From Williamsia sp. 1138 (GTDB lineage Bacteria > Actinomycetota > Actinomycetes > Mycobacteriales > Mycobacteriaceae), in contig NZ_MJEJ02000052.1 of NCBI RefSeq assembly GCF_002095435.2, forward strand, positions 1 through 64,000: a stretch of 64,000 bases of DNA, read 5' to 3'. Of the stretch, positions 53,544 through 61,661 are shown piece by piece (position 1 is the stretch's first letter; each line of letters begins with the position of its first letter). The notes beneath the pieces are model-generated. The model had not been told where the DNA came from. It saw nothing but the letters and a program-made list of their open reading frames with translations, and did no database searches. The translations under genes were made by a program, and so were the position numbers.

Positions 53544-54848
53544 TCATGCTGCAAGCGCAGGGAAGACGACAACCGATCCGTCCAGTTCGCGGACGATCTC
53601 GATCGCGACGTCCGGCTGAAGGCTGGCTGCGGTAACGGCCGGTTCCAAGTCGCGCAGCAGAAAGCTGGCGCGGAGCAGCGCGTCGACGTCGCCCGCGGTG
53701 AACATGAAGTCGCGCACGCCGTGGGAGCGATCTAGTTTGAGCTGGGACAGACCCGTCAGCACTGCCGCAATCCTCGATTCCAGTTCATTGACCCGTTTTT
53801 GGTCGCTCGCGAGTGATCGGACGAAGTTGTTGAAAGGATTGCCGGGGTCCGCCTGCGCGTGCTCAACGGCCTGAAGAACGATCACTCGCCTCTTGAGTGC
53901 AATGGCGAGCTCGGCGAGCTCGAGGTGAGCGCGGAACTCACCTCCCTCCTCATCGATTCCACTGAACGCTTTGCGCAACGGATTCAGCTCTGCCCGTCCG
54001 TTCTGCAGTCCGGCTAGACCCTTCTCCCAGTTCTTCAAGCGCGCTTCTGCATCGGCCAGCCCGATGCTGATGGCGTGCACGGCCGAATCCAGTCCAATAG
54101 AAACTCCAACCCGTCCCTGGTCGAGCAAGATGCCGGTCGCCTTGTCGATGGCGTCGCGGCAACCGTTGAGGACGCTCCGCTCACGTTGAAGCGCATCGTC
54201 GTGAAGTTTCTCGAGCAGGACGGTGATCTTCTCGAGTGCCTGTTGACGCCTGTGGTCGGCGTGCGCACTGACACCGACAGCAACGGCCATGAATACCAGC
54301 GGAGCCGCCACAGTCAGCGCACCGGCACTCGCAACGGTAACCCCCGCGGTGGCCGCTGACCCACCTGCGGCGCCGGCGGCCGCAGCTTGGCCAGCGACGG
54401 GAACGAAGGCCGCCTGCCCTGCAATGCCGGTCGAACCCATCAAGGCGCTGTGTACACCACCGGCAACTGTTTTTGAGGCCATGGGATTGACTACCCCGGC
54501 ACCAACCTTGGCTGCGAACTTCGCGGGAACGACCATCTTGTAGAGGACTTCGCCGCCGATGTCGGCGGTTGCGGAGCTGGCCTTCGACGTCTGACCAATC
54601 AGCTGCGTGAGGTGCGTGGCCAACGGGCTCGCGCTGTCCAAGTGGATGCCCAGGCTTCGGTCAACCTTCGGAGGGAGCGGATGTGCCTCCAAGGTGGCGA
54701 CTGGTGAATCGGCCATCGCCGCGAGGACAGTTCGCAACTCGTTGAGGCGCTCGGGGGTCATAGATAGGTCGGCCACGAGCGTAGGCACCGTGACGTCCTG
54801 GGTGGCCAGGGTCCAAACCGGAACTATGTTTTCGTCGCTGTCGACCAT
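53544..54848 (-). CDS. Large helical protein with Gly/Ala-rich hydrophobic segment
   Basis: 434 residues from ATG 54848, preceded by AGAAAGG; an ATG at 54866 lacks a ribosome binding site. Residues about 137-196 are a Gly/Ala-rich hydrophobic stretch (AGQAAFVPVAGQAAAAGAAG, then TVASAGALTVAAPLVFMAVA). The following 150 residues are heptad-rich coiled coil, and a short beta-rich domain ends the protein. It shares the GA-rich membrane-segment design of the protein at 34256-35182, but no clear sequence homology is visible. Function unknown. First gene of an operon with the UDG-like gene. Confidence 0.72.
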   Translation of the reverse strand: MVDSDENIVPVWTLATQDVTVPTLVADLSMTPERLNELRTVLAAMADSPVATLEAHPLPPKVDRSLGIHLDSASPLATHLTQLIGQTSKASSATADIGGEVLYKMVVPAKFAAKVGAGVVNPMASKTVAGGVHSALMGSTGIAGQAAFVPVAGQAAAAGAAGGSAATAGVTVASAGALTVAAPLVFMAVAVGVSAHADHRRQQALEKITVLLEKLHDDALQRERSVLNGCRDAIDKATGILLDQGRVGVSIGLDSAVHAISIGLADAEARLKNWEKGLAGLQNGRAELNPLRKAFSGIDEEGGEFRAHLELAELAIALKRRVIVLQAVEHAQADPGNPFNNFVRSLASDQKRVNELESRIAAVLTGLSQLKLDRSHGVRDFMFTAGDVDALLRASFLLRDLEPAVTAASLQPDVAIEIVRELDGSVVVFPALAA

Positions 54849-55047
54849 CGTGTGCCTTTCTCGCATCGATCACTTGCGCTGAGGTTATTCGAGCACGGTG
54901 ACACCGCGCATCGCCGGCCGGTCGCAACGACGATCGTTTGCAAAAGTATCGATTCCGGCGACGCGTGGTTGCCTGCACAATTGAGGGCTCATGGCGACGC
55001 GATGCACGGCCCGGCACCTTTATGAGGTTCCTCGAACCGCATCATTC

Positions 55048-55063
55048 ATCGGTCCTGGCCGAT
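55048..55063. promoter_or_regulatory. Dyad upstream of the GIY-YIG gene
   Basis: ATCGG-TCCTGG-CCGAT (55048-55063) lies 13 nt before ATG 55077. An operator candidate for autoregulation or for a local repressor; short, so chance is possible. Confidence 0.3.
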
Positions 55064-55076
55064 ACGGTGAGAACGC

Positions 55077-55667
55077 ATGAACCAGCAGGACTATCTCGAG
55101 CACTACCTCGCGGCCCGCACCTATCGCCGCGAGGAAGTACTCGTGAAACCGTATCCCGTTCCACCTCAGCCGGGCGTCTACGGCTGGTGGTTCAAGACCT
55201 TGCCCGCAGACATCGACGTCTCGAACTGCATCCACCGTGACGACGGACTCGTGCTGCTTTATGCCGGGATCAGTCCGAGCAAACCGTCTTCGGCCGGGGT
55301 AGCCAACAAACAGAATATCCGTCGGCGGATCAAACTGCACTACGCAGGGGACGCCTCGGTCTCCACACTGCGAAAGTCACTGGGATGCTTGATGTCCGAA
55401 GAGTTGGGTTTACACCTCAGACGATTCGGCCCCAGAGAACGAATGAAGTTCGGTGACGGCGAAGCTCGGCTGTCGGAGTGGATGGCCCACAACGCATTTG
55501 TTTCGTGGATCATCCACCCCGAGCCTTGGCTCCTGGAGGACCAGCTGATCGAGACCGTCGATCTACCGCTGAACATCGATGGCGCGAGCAGCCCCTTCCG
55601 GCCAACCCTGCGAGCTACCCGCAGCGCGGCCGTCGCCAAGGCAAGAGAGCTACCGGTTATCGCTTAG
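55077..55667 (+). CDS. GIY-YIG nuclease superfamily protein
   Basis: 196 residues. The first strand reads PGVYGWWF (32-39), in place of GIY, and the second LLYAGISP (60-67), in place of YIG. Next come a catalytic-type arginine region NIRRRIKLHYAG (80-91) and a later Glu in LLEDQLIE (about 158-165), consistent with the GIY-YIG fold. Only the nuclease domain is present. It lies at the right edge of the defence island, alone, and could be a stand-alone restriction or homing-type nuclease. Confidence 0.8.
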   Translation: MNQQDYLEHYLAARTYRREEVLVKPYPVPPQPGVYGWWFKTLPADIDVSNCIHRDDGLVLLYAGISPSKPSSAGVANKQNIRRRIKLHYAGDASVSTLRKSLGCLMSEELGLHLRRFGPRERMKFGDGEARLSEWMAHNAFVSWIIHPEPWLLEDQLIETVDLPLNIDGASSPFRPTLRATRSAAVAKARELPVIA

Positions 55668-55712
55668 TGAGGCCGGAGACCAGCTATGCAGGCCGAGTCG
55701 GCACCGTCCCGA

Positions 55713-56249
55713 TCAGCACGCGCTCGTCTCACCGATCTTCACGACGGACAACACCGCGTCACCTTCGGTGATCGCGACACCCGGTTCTGGAGACTGGCTC
55801 ACAACGACCCAGTTGCTGTCGTTCACCTGCATGCGTCCCTCGCCGGTAGCGTCTTCGCTTCGGGAATAGAAGACTCCGTTGTCCTGGATGAGGTTCTGTG
55901 CGGCCTGAAGATTCATGCACACCACCGCCGGCATGATGCCGCCCGCAGGTGCTGCGGTTGTCGTTGTCGGTGCGACCGGCGCCGGTGCTGCTGTCTCGGC
56001 GTTGGTCGTTGTCGTCGGCTGAACCGTCACGGTGCTCGGCGCGACGGTGACCGTCGAGGCCGATGACGTGGTCGTGGTGGTGGCTTCCTTGTCGTCTGAG
56101 CAGCCGGCCACTCCGGCGACCCCGAGCAGTAGGACGGCCGCGCCAATACCGCTGACCATCCACGACCGCCTGGTCTTCCGGTGCGGTCGCCGAGTCGGCT
56201 GATCAGCATTCGAATCGTGCGACGGTGACGGTGACGGTCGTGTGTTCAT
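55713..56249 (-). CDS. PASTA-domain-like lipoprotein
   Basis: 178 residues from ATG 56249. A basic N-terminus (about 1-30) precedes one hydrophobic helix (GIGAAVLLLGVAGVAGCSD) ending in a VAGC lipobox, then a Thr/Ala/Pro-rich linker (about 55-105). The last 70 residues form a PASTA-like module (MPAVVCMNLQAAQNLIQDNG, then VVVSQSPEPGVAITEGD) that may bind peptidoglycan. Probably a surface lipoprotein. The long basic leader before the hydrophobic core is atypical, so a single-pass membrane anchor is an alternative. Confidence 0.78.
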   Translation of the reverse strand: MNTRPSPSPSHDSNADQPTRRPHRKTRRSWMVSGIGAAVLLLGVAGVAGCSDDKEATTTTTSSASTVTVAPSTVTVQPTTTTNAETAAPAPVAPTTTTAAPAGGIMPAVVCMNLQAAQNLIQDNGVFYSRSEDATGEGRMQVNDSNWVVVSQSPEPGVAITEGDAVLSVVKIGETSAC

Positions 56250-56550
56250 GGGGCAACTCTCTGTCGAGGAAAAGCTGAGGGGGTGCACACGCCCCGCGGT
56301 ACGGCTCGTTGGACGGGGTGCGCCGAGACATGTTGGTGGGAAACCTTGTCGCGGATCGCGATTCGATGCCTGAAAGGTATAGCACGCGAGAGTGGCAGCG
56401 CCGTGGCATAGCCAAGCGCAGACGCGCTTCCATCGCTGACCTGATGTTCAGCGCGAAGACGTCGTAGATCGAACTGCGCCAGATAATTCTAGGGTCCGCT
56501 CGTACGATCAGACGATATCGGTGGGCTGGTCAGGTTGTTAGCGTCGGCTA
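56250..56550. other. 301-bp region with a remnant of a TY-Chap-like gene
   Basis: At 56461-56482 the bases match 59244-59265 in the C-terminal coding part of the downstream TY-Chap-like gene with one mismatch. Read on the minus strand this gives WRSSIYD followed by unrelated sequence. No intact gene is seen. It looks like a decayed second copy upstream of the VWA lipoprotein gene. Confidence 0.45.
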
Positions 56551-58272
56551 GTGATTACGCGTCCGCTGCTGCCCGTGCGCCCGAAACGCGTGATGTGGTT
56601 GACGCTTGCGGCGATCGTCATCCTGCTGTTGTCGGCATGCACGTCCGCAGATCCTGGCCAAGCGGTGCCTGATCAGTCGAACGTGGCACCGAAGATCACC
56701 GCCGACATCCCGCCGACCGCGCTGGTGATCGATGCTTCCGACTCGATGCTGACCGACGATGCACCTGGATTGCGGATAGATGCCGCGAAGCGGGCGGCGA
56801 ACACTCTGGTTGATGCCCTGCCTGCCGATTCCGAGTTGGCGATCCTCACCTACGGGACCGGCACCGGGAACAGCCCGGCCGAGTACGGTGCCGGCTGCCT
56901 CGATGTGACGGAGATTGTCCCGCTGGGTGCGCTTGATGTGGCGGGTTCACACGCCGCGATCAATGAGCTTGTGCCACGTGGCTATACCCCGATCGCCGAA
57001 TCACTGCGACGGGCAGCGGCCGTGCTGCCGACCGACACAGCAGCAGCGATCGTGCTGATTTCCGACGGCGAGGACATCTGCGCTGACCCTCCGTGTGAGG
57101 TCGCACGTCAACTAAAATTCGACCATCCCGAGCTGGAGATCTCGACGGTCGGGTTCAAAACGCAGGGACAGGCCTCGGCGGACCTGAAGTGCATCGCTGA
57201 CGCCACCGGCGGTGTGTTTGTGACCGCCGCGAACCCGGCTCAGCTCGAGGCACGTCTGCTCGCCACCCAGAACTCCGACGCCTCGGCAAGCGCACTCAAC
57301 GGTGACACCCTGCAGGGCATCACTTTGGGCCAGACTTTGGCGGATATCAGGTCCCTGCACAACGACTTCCCGGCCGGTGGGACTCGGCGCGGCGATCAGA
57401 CGATCATCGTCTGGGCCGACTGCGAATGGATCTTTGGTCCCGACGGCTCACTGCAGGAGATCAACCCGGGGGACACCGCGCGGACCATCGATGGCTTGAC
57501 GCTGGGTGACACCGTCGCTGACGCCATCAACCTCTACGGCGACCCTGTCACCGACACGACCGACGGCTCCGGCCGCAGCCTCGTGTTCGCGGCTCAACCG
57601 GACAGCGACATCGGGTACCGCATCGGGGCCAACGGTGCCGGCAGCACGGCAATCATCACCTCGATGGTGGTGTGCCGCTGCGTGCCGGGATCTGGTCGCA
57701 CGGGAGCGACCGCGTCGACGATCGAACGGCCGTTCACCCGATCGGGAGGAACGGCGCCAGGGTGGCTCAAAGACACCACCCGCAACAGTTACGGCTACTT
57801 CGGCTGCGACGCCGCGAGCGTCCCCGGCGTCGTCGATGACGGGATCTATTGGTGCTCAGGTTCGTCCGGAGACGGGCAAGGACCGTGCGCTCCGACCGTG
57901 GGGTCGAACTACGTCCTGTGTGTCACCGACCCGTTCACCAAAACGCTGAGCCTGGTGGCTCCGACAAAGCCACTGCCCGGAGCGAAACCCGTGGCCACAT
58001 CACCCGAAGTCCCACTGGGACTGGTCCTCGCTGACGGCACCCAGTGCCGTTACGTCAAGAACCGGGGCGTCGCGCCCGGAGGCGGCCGGCCGGGGTGGTC
58101 AGCGCCCTACAGCTGCGGTGCCCCGCGAGACCAGGTCTTCGTGTGGGCGGCGCAAGGCGCGGATCCGATCGAACGCACCGGTTCAGGGTGGGTCGTGCAG
58201 GTCGGGGGACCTGATGCCAACGTCCGCCCGGTGTCGGTGACCGAAGCCGTCTACATCGGATTTGCCCCATGA
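56551..58272 (+). CDS. VWA-domain lipoprotein
   Basis: 573 residues from a GTG. A signal of about 29 residues ends in the lipobox LLSAC, so the protein is lipidated and surface-exposed. Residues about 50-230 are a von Willebrand A domain with an intact MIDAS start (ALVIDASDSM, the D-x-S-x-S motif) and the later SDGED metal residues. The remaining 340 residues are Cys-rich (six or more pairs) and presumably extracellular. It may bind a protein ligand or metal; partners are unknown. It overlaps the next lipoprotein gene by ATGA. Confidence 0.85.
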   Translation: MITRPLLPVRPKRVMWLTLAAIVILLLSACTSADPGQAVPDQSNVAPKITADIPPTALVIDASDSMLTDDAPGLRIDAAKRAANTLVDALPADSELAILTYGTGTGNSPAEYGAGCLDVTEIVPLGALDVAGSHAAINELVPRGYTPIAESLRRAAAVLPTDTAAAIVLISDGEDICADPPCEVARQLKFDHPELEISTVGFKTQGQASADLKCIADATGGVFVTAANPAQLEARLLATQNSDASASALNGDTLQGITLGQTLADIRSLHNDFPAGGTRRGDQTIIVWADCEWIFGPDGSLQEINPGDTARTIDGLTLGDTVADAINLYGDPVTDTTDGSGRSLVFAAQPDSDIGYRIGANGAGSTAIITSMVVCRCVPGSGRTGATASTIERPFTRSGGTAPGWLKDTTRNSYGYFGCDAASVPGVVDDGIYWCSGSSGDGQGPCAPTVGSNYVLCVTDPFTKTLSLVAPTKPLPGAKPVATSPEVPLGLVLADGTQCRYVKNRGVAPGGGRPGWSAPYSCGAPRDQVFVWAAQGADPIERTGSGWVVQVGGPDANVRPVSVTEAVYIGFAP

Positions 58273-59081
58273 CAGGAGTTGTTCGACTCATGACACATCG
58301 CTTGCTCCCGGTCCTCGCCGCTGCTGCATTCTGCCTGGCCATCACCGGATGCACGCAGAGCGTGGACGGTTCCGCCGGAACGGTGGTTGCCGGCGACGCA
58401 GGCCCCAGTGCCGGCGGATCCGTGACCGCCGACGCCGCTCCGCCGATTGATCCGTGCGAGGGGACGACGGGATGTCAGTATGTCGCCGATGTGGACGTCG
58501 ATGGTGATGGTGCCACTGATCAGGTCGGGATTGCGTATGGCCCCGGCGGTGTTCAGGTCATCGCGGGTATCAACGGTGAGCGGTACGAGTGGGTCCAGCC
58601 GGCGTCGTCCGGTAGCCAGGTGTATACCGATCCGGCCGAGATCTACCGTGGCGCTTTCGCTCTGAGTCGCGCGCAGGGTGCGGATATCGCGGTCCACTTG
58701 GTTCAAGGTGGCGGCAACGCCGAACAATTCGCGGTCGTCAGCTGGGATGGAAATGAGTTGGTGGCTCTGCCCCAGCCACCTACCGCCGACCGCACCGGTC
58801 TGAAGACAGAGGGCATCTGGTACCTGGGGTCATCTCACGGCCGCCAGGACTCGATCGCATGCCGCGCGCCCGGTGAACTCACGGTGAACCGGCTGACCGC
58901 CGCCACACAGGAAGGGTCGCCGGTACCGGGTGGAGGTCGCAGGGAAGAGAACTACTACCTGTTCAGCGGTGGTCAGTGGCAACCGAACGGGTCGGATAAT
59001 GTCCCTGATACGACCTTCAGCTACAGCTGGGACGCACACGCCAACGCGTTCTCCTGCGACGATTTGGGAGTGGCACCCTGA
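58269..59081 (+). CDS. Secreted lipoprotein with FG-GAP-like/EF-type Asp repeat
   Basis: 270 residues if started at the overlapping ATG 58269. ATG 58290 (MTHRLLPVL), with AGGAG 11 nt upstream, is an equally good start. The lipobox is AITGC. Downstream, DVDVDGDGATDQVGIAYG is an Asp-rich calcium-binding-like FG-GAP repeat, followed by a globular Cys-containing region. It is coupled to the VWA lipoprotein, so the two probably work together at the cell surface. Function unknown. Confidence 0.78.
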   Translation: MTGVVRLMTHRLLPVLAAAAFCLAITGCTQSVDGSAGTVVAGDAGPSAGGSVTADAAPPIDPCEGTTGCQYVADVDVDGDGATDQVGIAYGPGGVQVIAGINGERYEWVQPASSGSQVYTDPAEIYRGAFALSRAQGADIAVHLVQGGGNAEQFAVVSWDGNELVALPQPPTADRTGLKTEGIWYLGSSHGRQDSIACRAPGELTVNRLTAATQEGSPVPGGGRREENYYLFSGGQWQPNGSDNVPDTTFSYSWDAHANAFSCDDLGVAP

Positions 59082-59108
59082 CCACGATGTGGCGAGCGTC
59101 GAAGCGTC

Positions 59109-60266
59109 CTACCTGACCTCATCGAGCCGACTCGTCAGCACCACCAACCGCAACGCCTCCCGGAGGCTCTTGACCGTCGCCGACCACGCCTTCTCCTCGT
59201 GCTCGCAAGCAGCCGCCTCTTCTTCGTCTTCGCGAACGAGCGCGTCGTAGATAGAACTGCGCCAGGACAATTCCTGCTCCTCGCTCACCCGCAGGTACTG
59301 GAGGATGTCGTCCCGATCGAAGTTGCAGATGGTCGCGATCTCGTGGGGCGACAGGGGACCGTGGTCGGTGTCGTCGAGCTGCAAGATCACCATCAAACCG
59401 GCCGGCAACCCTCCGTCGGTCACCTCGACGTCCGGGGTGGCCTGAGCGACGACCTTCGCGACCTCACTCGACCCAGCGGTGAGGAAATTGAACCACTTGA
59501 TCAGCGTCGACCGCAGCACCGCATCGGTGAAGACCGTCGCGTCCATCCGGATCGACACCCGGACGTGGTTCTCGCGCAGAACGAACCTGATGTCTGGCCA
59601 CTTACACGAGTAGGCCATCAGGGCTTCGCTCACCGTCGCCGAGTCCTGCACGTCGACAGCGAGATTGGCGAACATCTCGATCACCGGATCCTCGGCATCG
59701 ACGCACAGCCACGACGTCTCCTCGTTGACGGTGAAGATGATGTCCCCGCCGTCGTCCTTGTTGGGCGCGGACCCGGTCATCCGCTCGACCGCGTCGTTGA
59801 CGAGCGCCCGTAAATGCGCCTGGCCGGTCGGCTGAACAGCGAGGATAGGCGTGGACGGGGGTGTCTCGTGGACCGTGAGCAGGAATGCCGGGTGCACCAC
59901 CTGCCACAGCTCCTGCATCACTACGGTGGCCGCGTTCACCACCACCTCGATCTCGTCGCGCGGCCGCTCGACCTCGCACTCGTCCTCGCAGATCGAGTCC
60001 CACTCGAGCTCCATCAGCAGGGAGAGTTCGGCGTCGTCGATCTCGCGTTCCAGTCCGAGCAGGGTCGGACCGAGTACGCACCGCACCTCATCGTCGTCGG
60101 TGACTGTGAAGAGGACAGCAGGCCCGCTGCCATCCAGGGCGGCGTTCGGCGCACTCACCCGTACCGTGTCGGAGGCCTGCAGTCCGGTCAGCCGGGTCGT
60201 CAGCTCATCACGGAATGCTGCCCATCCATCGGCGGCGGAAGCGTCGAAGTCGAAGATGTTGGACAT
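59109..60266 (-). CDS. TY-Chap-like protein (YbjN/T3SS-chaperone-like domains)
   Basis: 385 residues from ATG 60266, with GGGAGG upstream. Three YbjN/chaperone-like modules can be traced: GWAAFRDELTTRLTGL (N-terminal), LWQVVHPAFLLTVHE with EIEVVVNAATVV (middle), and WLCVDAEDPVIEMFANLAVD with VRVSIRMDATVF (C-terminal), then an acidic tail. Such TY-Chap proteins are common in corynebacteriales; they are thought to bind peptides or proteins, with no proven role. It is transcribed away from the LuxR-type gene through matched promoter elements. Confidence 0.75.
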   Translation of the reverse strand: MSNIFDFDASAADGWAAFRDELTTRLTGLQASDTVRVSAPNAALDGSGPAVLFTVTDDDEVRCVLGPTLLGLEREIDDAELSLLMELEWDSICEDECEVERPRDEIEVVVNAATVVMQELWQVVHPAFLLTVHETPPSTPILAVQPTGQAHLRALVNDAVERMTGSAPNKDDGGDIIFTVNEETSWLCVDAEDPVIEMFANLAVDVQDSATVSEALMAYSCKWPDIRFVLRENHVRVSIRMDATVFTDAVLRSTLIKWFNFLTAGSSEVAKVVAQATPDVEVTDGGLPAGLMVILQLDDTDHGPLSPHEIATICNFDRDDILQYLRVSEEQELSWRSSIYDALVREDEEEAAACEHEEKAWSATVKSLREALRLVVLTSRLDEVR

Positions 60267-60302
60267 CAGGCACCTCCCTCTCTGTTGTCGGTGGGGAAAG
60301 GG

Positions 60303-60425
60303 TAGCGAGGGGGTCTGACATTGATGGGCCATCAACCGCACCGCTCGACCATGCGTTCGAAAAGACATGCGTGTAAGTATAATCACCAGTCGCGCAACGG
60401 ATTTCATTGTCAGACCCCCTCGCTA
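60303..60425. promoter_or_regulatory. Two identical divergent promoter elements fitting the PafBC (RecA-independent) DNA-damage motif
   Basis: The 18-mer TGTCAGACCCCCTCGCTA occurs on the plus strand at 60408-60425 (followed by GGTT, reading to the HTH gene) and on the minus strand at 60320-60303 (followed by CCCT, reading to the TY-Chap gene). Each fits TTGTCRG-N10-TAnnnT (TAGGTT and TACCCT), the mycobacterial RecA-NDp/PafBC promoter pattern. Each lies 37-62 nt from its gene. Confidence 0.6.
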
Positions 60426-60486
60426 GGTTCGCCTCGTTGCTGACGGCCGCTTCCCGGCTGTCGACGAAGAAGAGATCGGATCCGTG

Positions 60487-60744
60487 ATGTACACAATGGA
60501 CGAGACAGCCCGGGCCACCAGGCCGACGTTGAGCGAGCGCGAGGTCGAGGTCCTGCGGACCTGGTTGATCTGCGATACCAAAGAGGAGGCCGGCCGCGCG
60601 CTGTTCATCGGTGCCGCGACGGTCAGCACCCACATTGCCCGTATCCGCGGCAAGTACGACGCCGCGGGTCGTCCGGCCAACACCAAGGCCGCGCTGCTGG
60701 CGCGGGCTCTGCAAGACGGCCTCATCACCGTTGATGAGCTCTGA
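60487..60744 (+). CDS. Small LuxR/GerE-type HTH protein
   Basis: 85 residues. Only a GerE DNA-binding domain is present: LSEREVEVLRTWLICDTKEEA, trimmed here to its core SEREVEVLRTWL, then AATVSTHIARIRGKY, a recognition helix of the LuxR type. There is no receiver or sensor domain. GTG 60484 and ATG 60496 are alternative starts. Upstream is one of the paired damage-type promoter elements. Its 3' end overlaps the next gene by 11 nt. It probably regulates the local genes. Confidence 0.8.
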   Translation: MYTMDETARATRPTLSEREVEVLRTWLICDTKEEAGRALFIGAATVSTHIARIRGKYDAAGRPANTKAALLARALQDGLITVDEL

Positions 60745-61612
60745 CCCGGTGGGCGATCGGTACGAGTACTACGCCGTCGGCGCCCCGCGGCCGCGGAATC
60801 GGCCGGTGCTCACGGTCGTGTCGAGTCCGGGTGCGGCCGGCGTTGTGGCGGCCGTGTGCGTGGCTGCCGCGGTGGTAGCGGCTTCGATGCTGCACCTCGG
60901 CTTCCTGCTCGCCGGGGCATTCCTCGCGATGATCGTCCTTGCCGCCGGCGCGTGGCTTCGTGAAGGCCTGGAGAATGAACACGCCTCCGACAAAAGGCTT
61001 CTGGTGGAGTCGGGGTATCTCGTTACCTCTGCAGAAGTCTCGGAGTGTGACAAAAAGGACCGCAAGCTCGTCGAGAAAGCACGGTCGGCGGTCTCGGTGA
61101 TCACCTCGTCGGAAGCAGCAACCGGCGGGTGGCTCGGCGACGTCGACTTCACCGCCGATCTGTTCTGGATCGCGTCATCCGCGGTCGAGGCCAGCGCGAT
61201 GCAGGAGCTGATCACCAAGCTGAAGCCGTCCCGGCGAGCGTCGGACCAACAAGCTGTGTCAGATGGCAGAGTGTGGCTGGACGCCCGCCGGAAGAAGCTC
61301 GACGAACGGGTCAAGATACTCGAAGATGCTGCCAAACATGCACGCGCTGTGGATGAAAGACTCAGGCGGCAACAGGAGACCTCGGCTCGTCTAGCGCTGC
61401 GTGACGAGGAATCCGCGCGCATGGCCAGTCTCCGGACTCGGTTGGTGGGGAGTGAGCGTCCGAACTTGGTCGAGCCGGGCAACGAGGCGGTGGAGGCGAT
61501 TCGTGCCAGGGCTGAGGCGTTCTACGATGTCGACGCGATCAATCGGCGCGTGGCCGGTGACGACGTCGTCGACGCCGGCGGCGTCCTCGGTTGGCTTCGC
61601 CGACTACTGTGA
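60734..61612 (+). CDS. Membrane protein with two TM helices and coiled-coil tail
   Basis: 292 residues from ATG 60734, inside the end of the HTH gene. Residues about 22-70 form a two-helix hairpin (AGVVAAVCVAAAVVAASMLH, then a second helix). The cytoplasmic part has a region about 90-160 and a long charged helix (about 175-260, DARRKKLDERVKILEDAAKH and following). The family is not recognised. Coupling to the HTH gene suggests a co-regulated membrane component, perhaps a sensor partner. Confidence 0.72.
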   Translation: MSSDPVGDRYEYYAVGAPRPRNRPVLTVVSSPGAAGVVAAVCVAAAVVAASMLHLGFLLAGAFLAMIVLAAGAWLREGLENEHASDKRLLVESGYLVTSAEVSECDKKDRKLVEKARSAVSVITSSEAATGGWLGDVDFTADLFWIASSAVEASAMQELITKLKPSRRASDQQAVSDGRVWLDARRKKLDERVKILEDAAKHARAVDERLRRQQETSARLALRDEESARMASLRTRLVGSERPNLVEPGNEAVEAIRARAEAFYDVDAINRRVAGDDVVDAGGVLGWLRRLL

Positions 61613-61661
61613 TCCGATCGTATGATAGGCCGCGGACCTGCGGCGCTTTACGCTCAGACAC

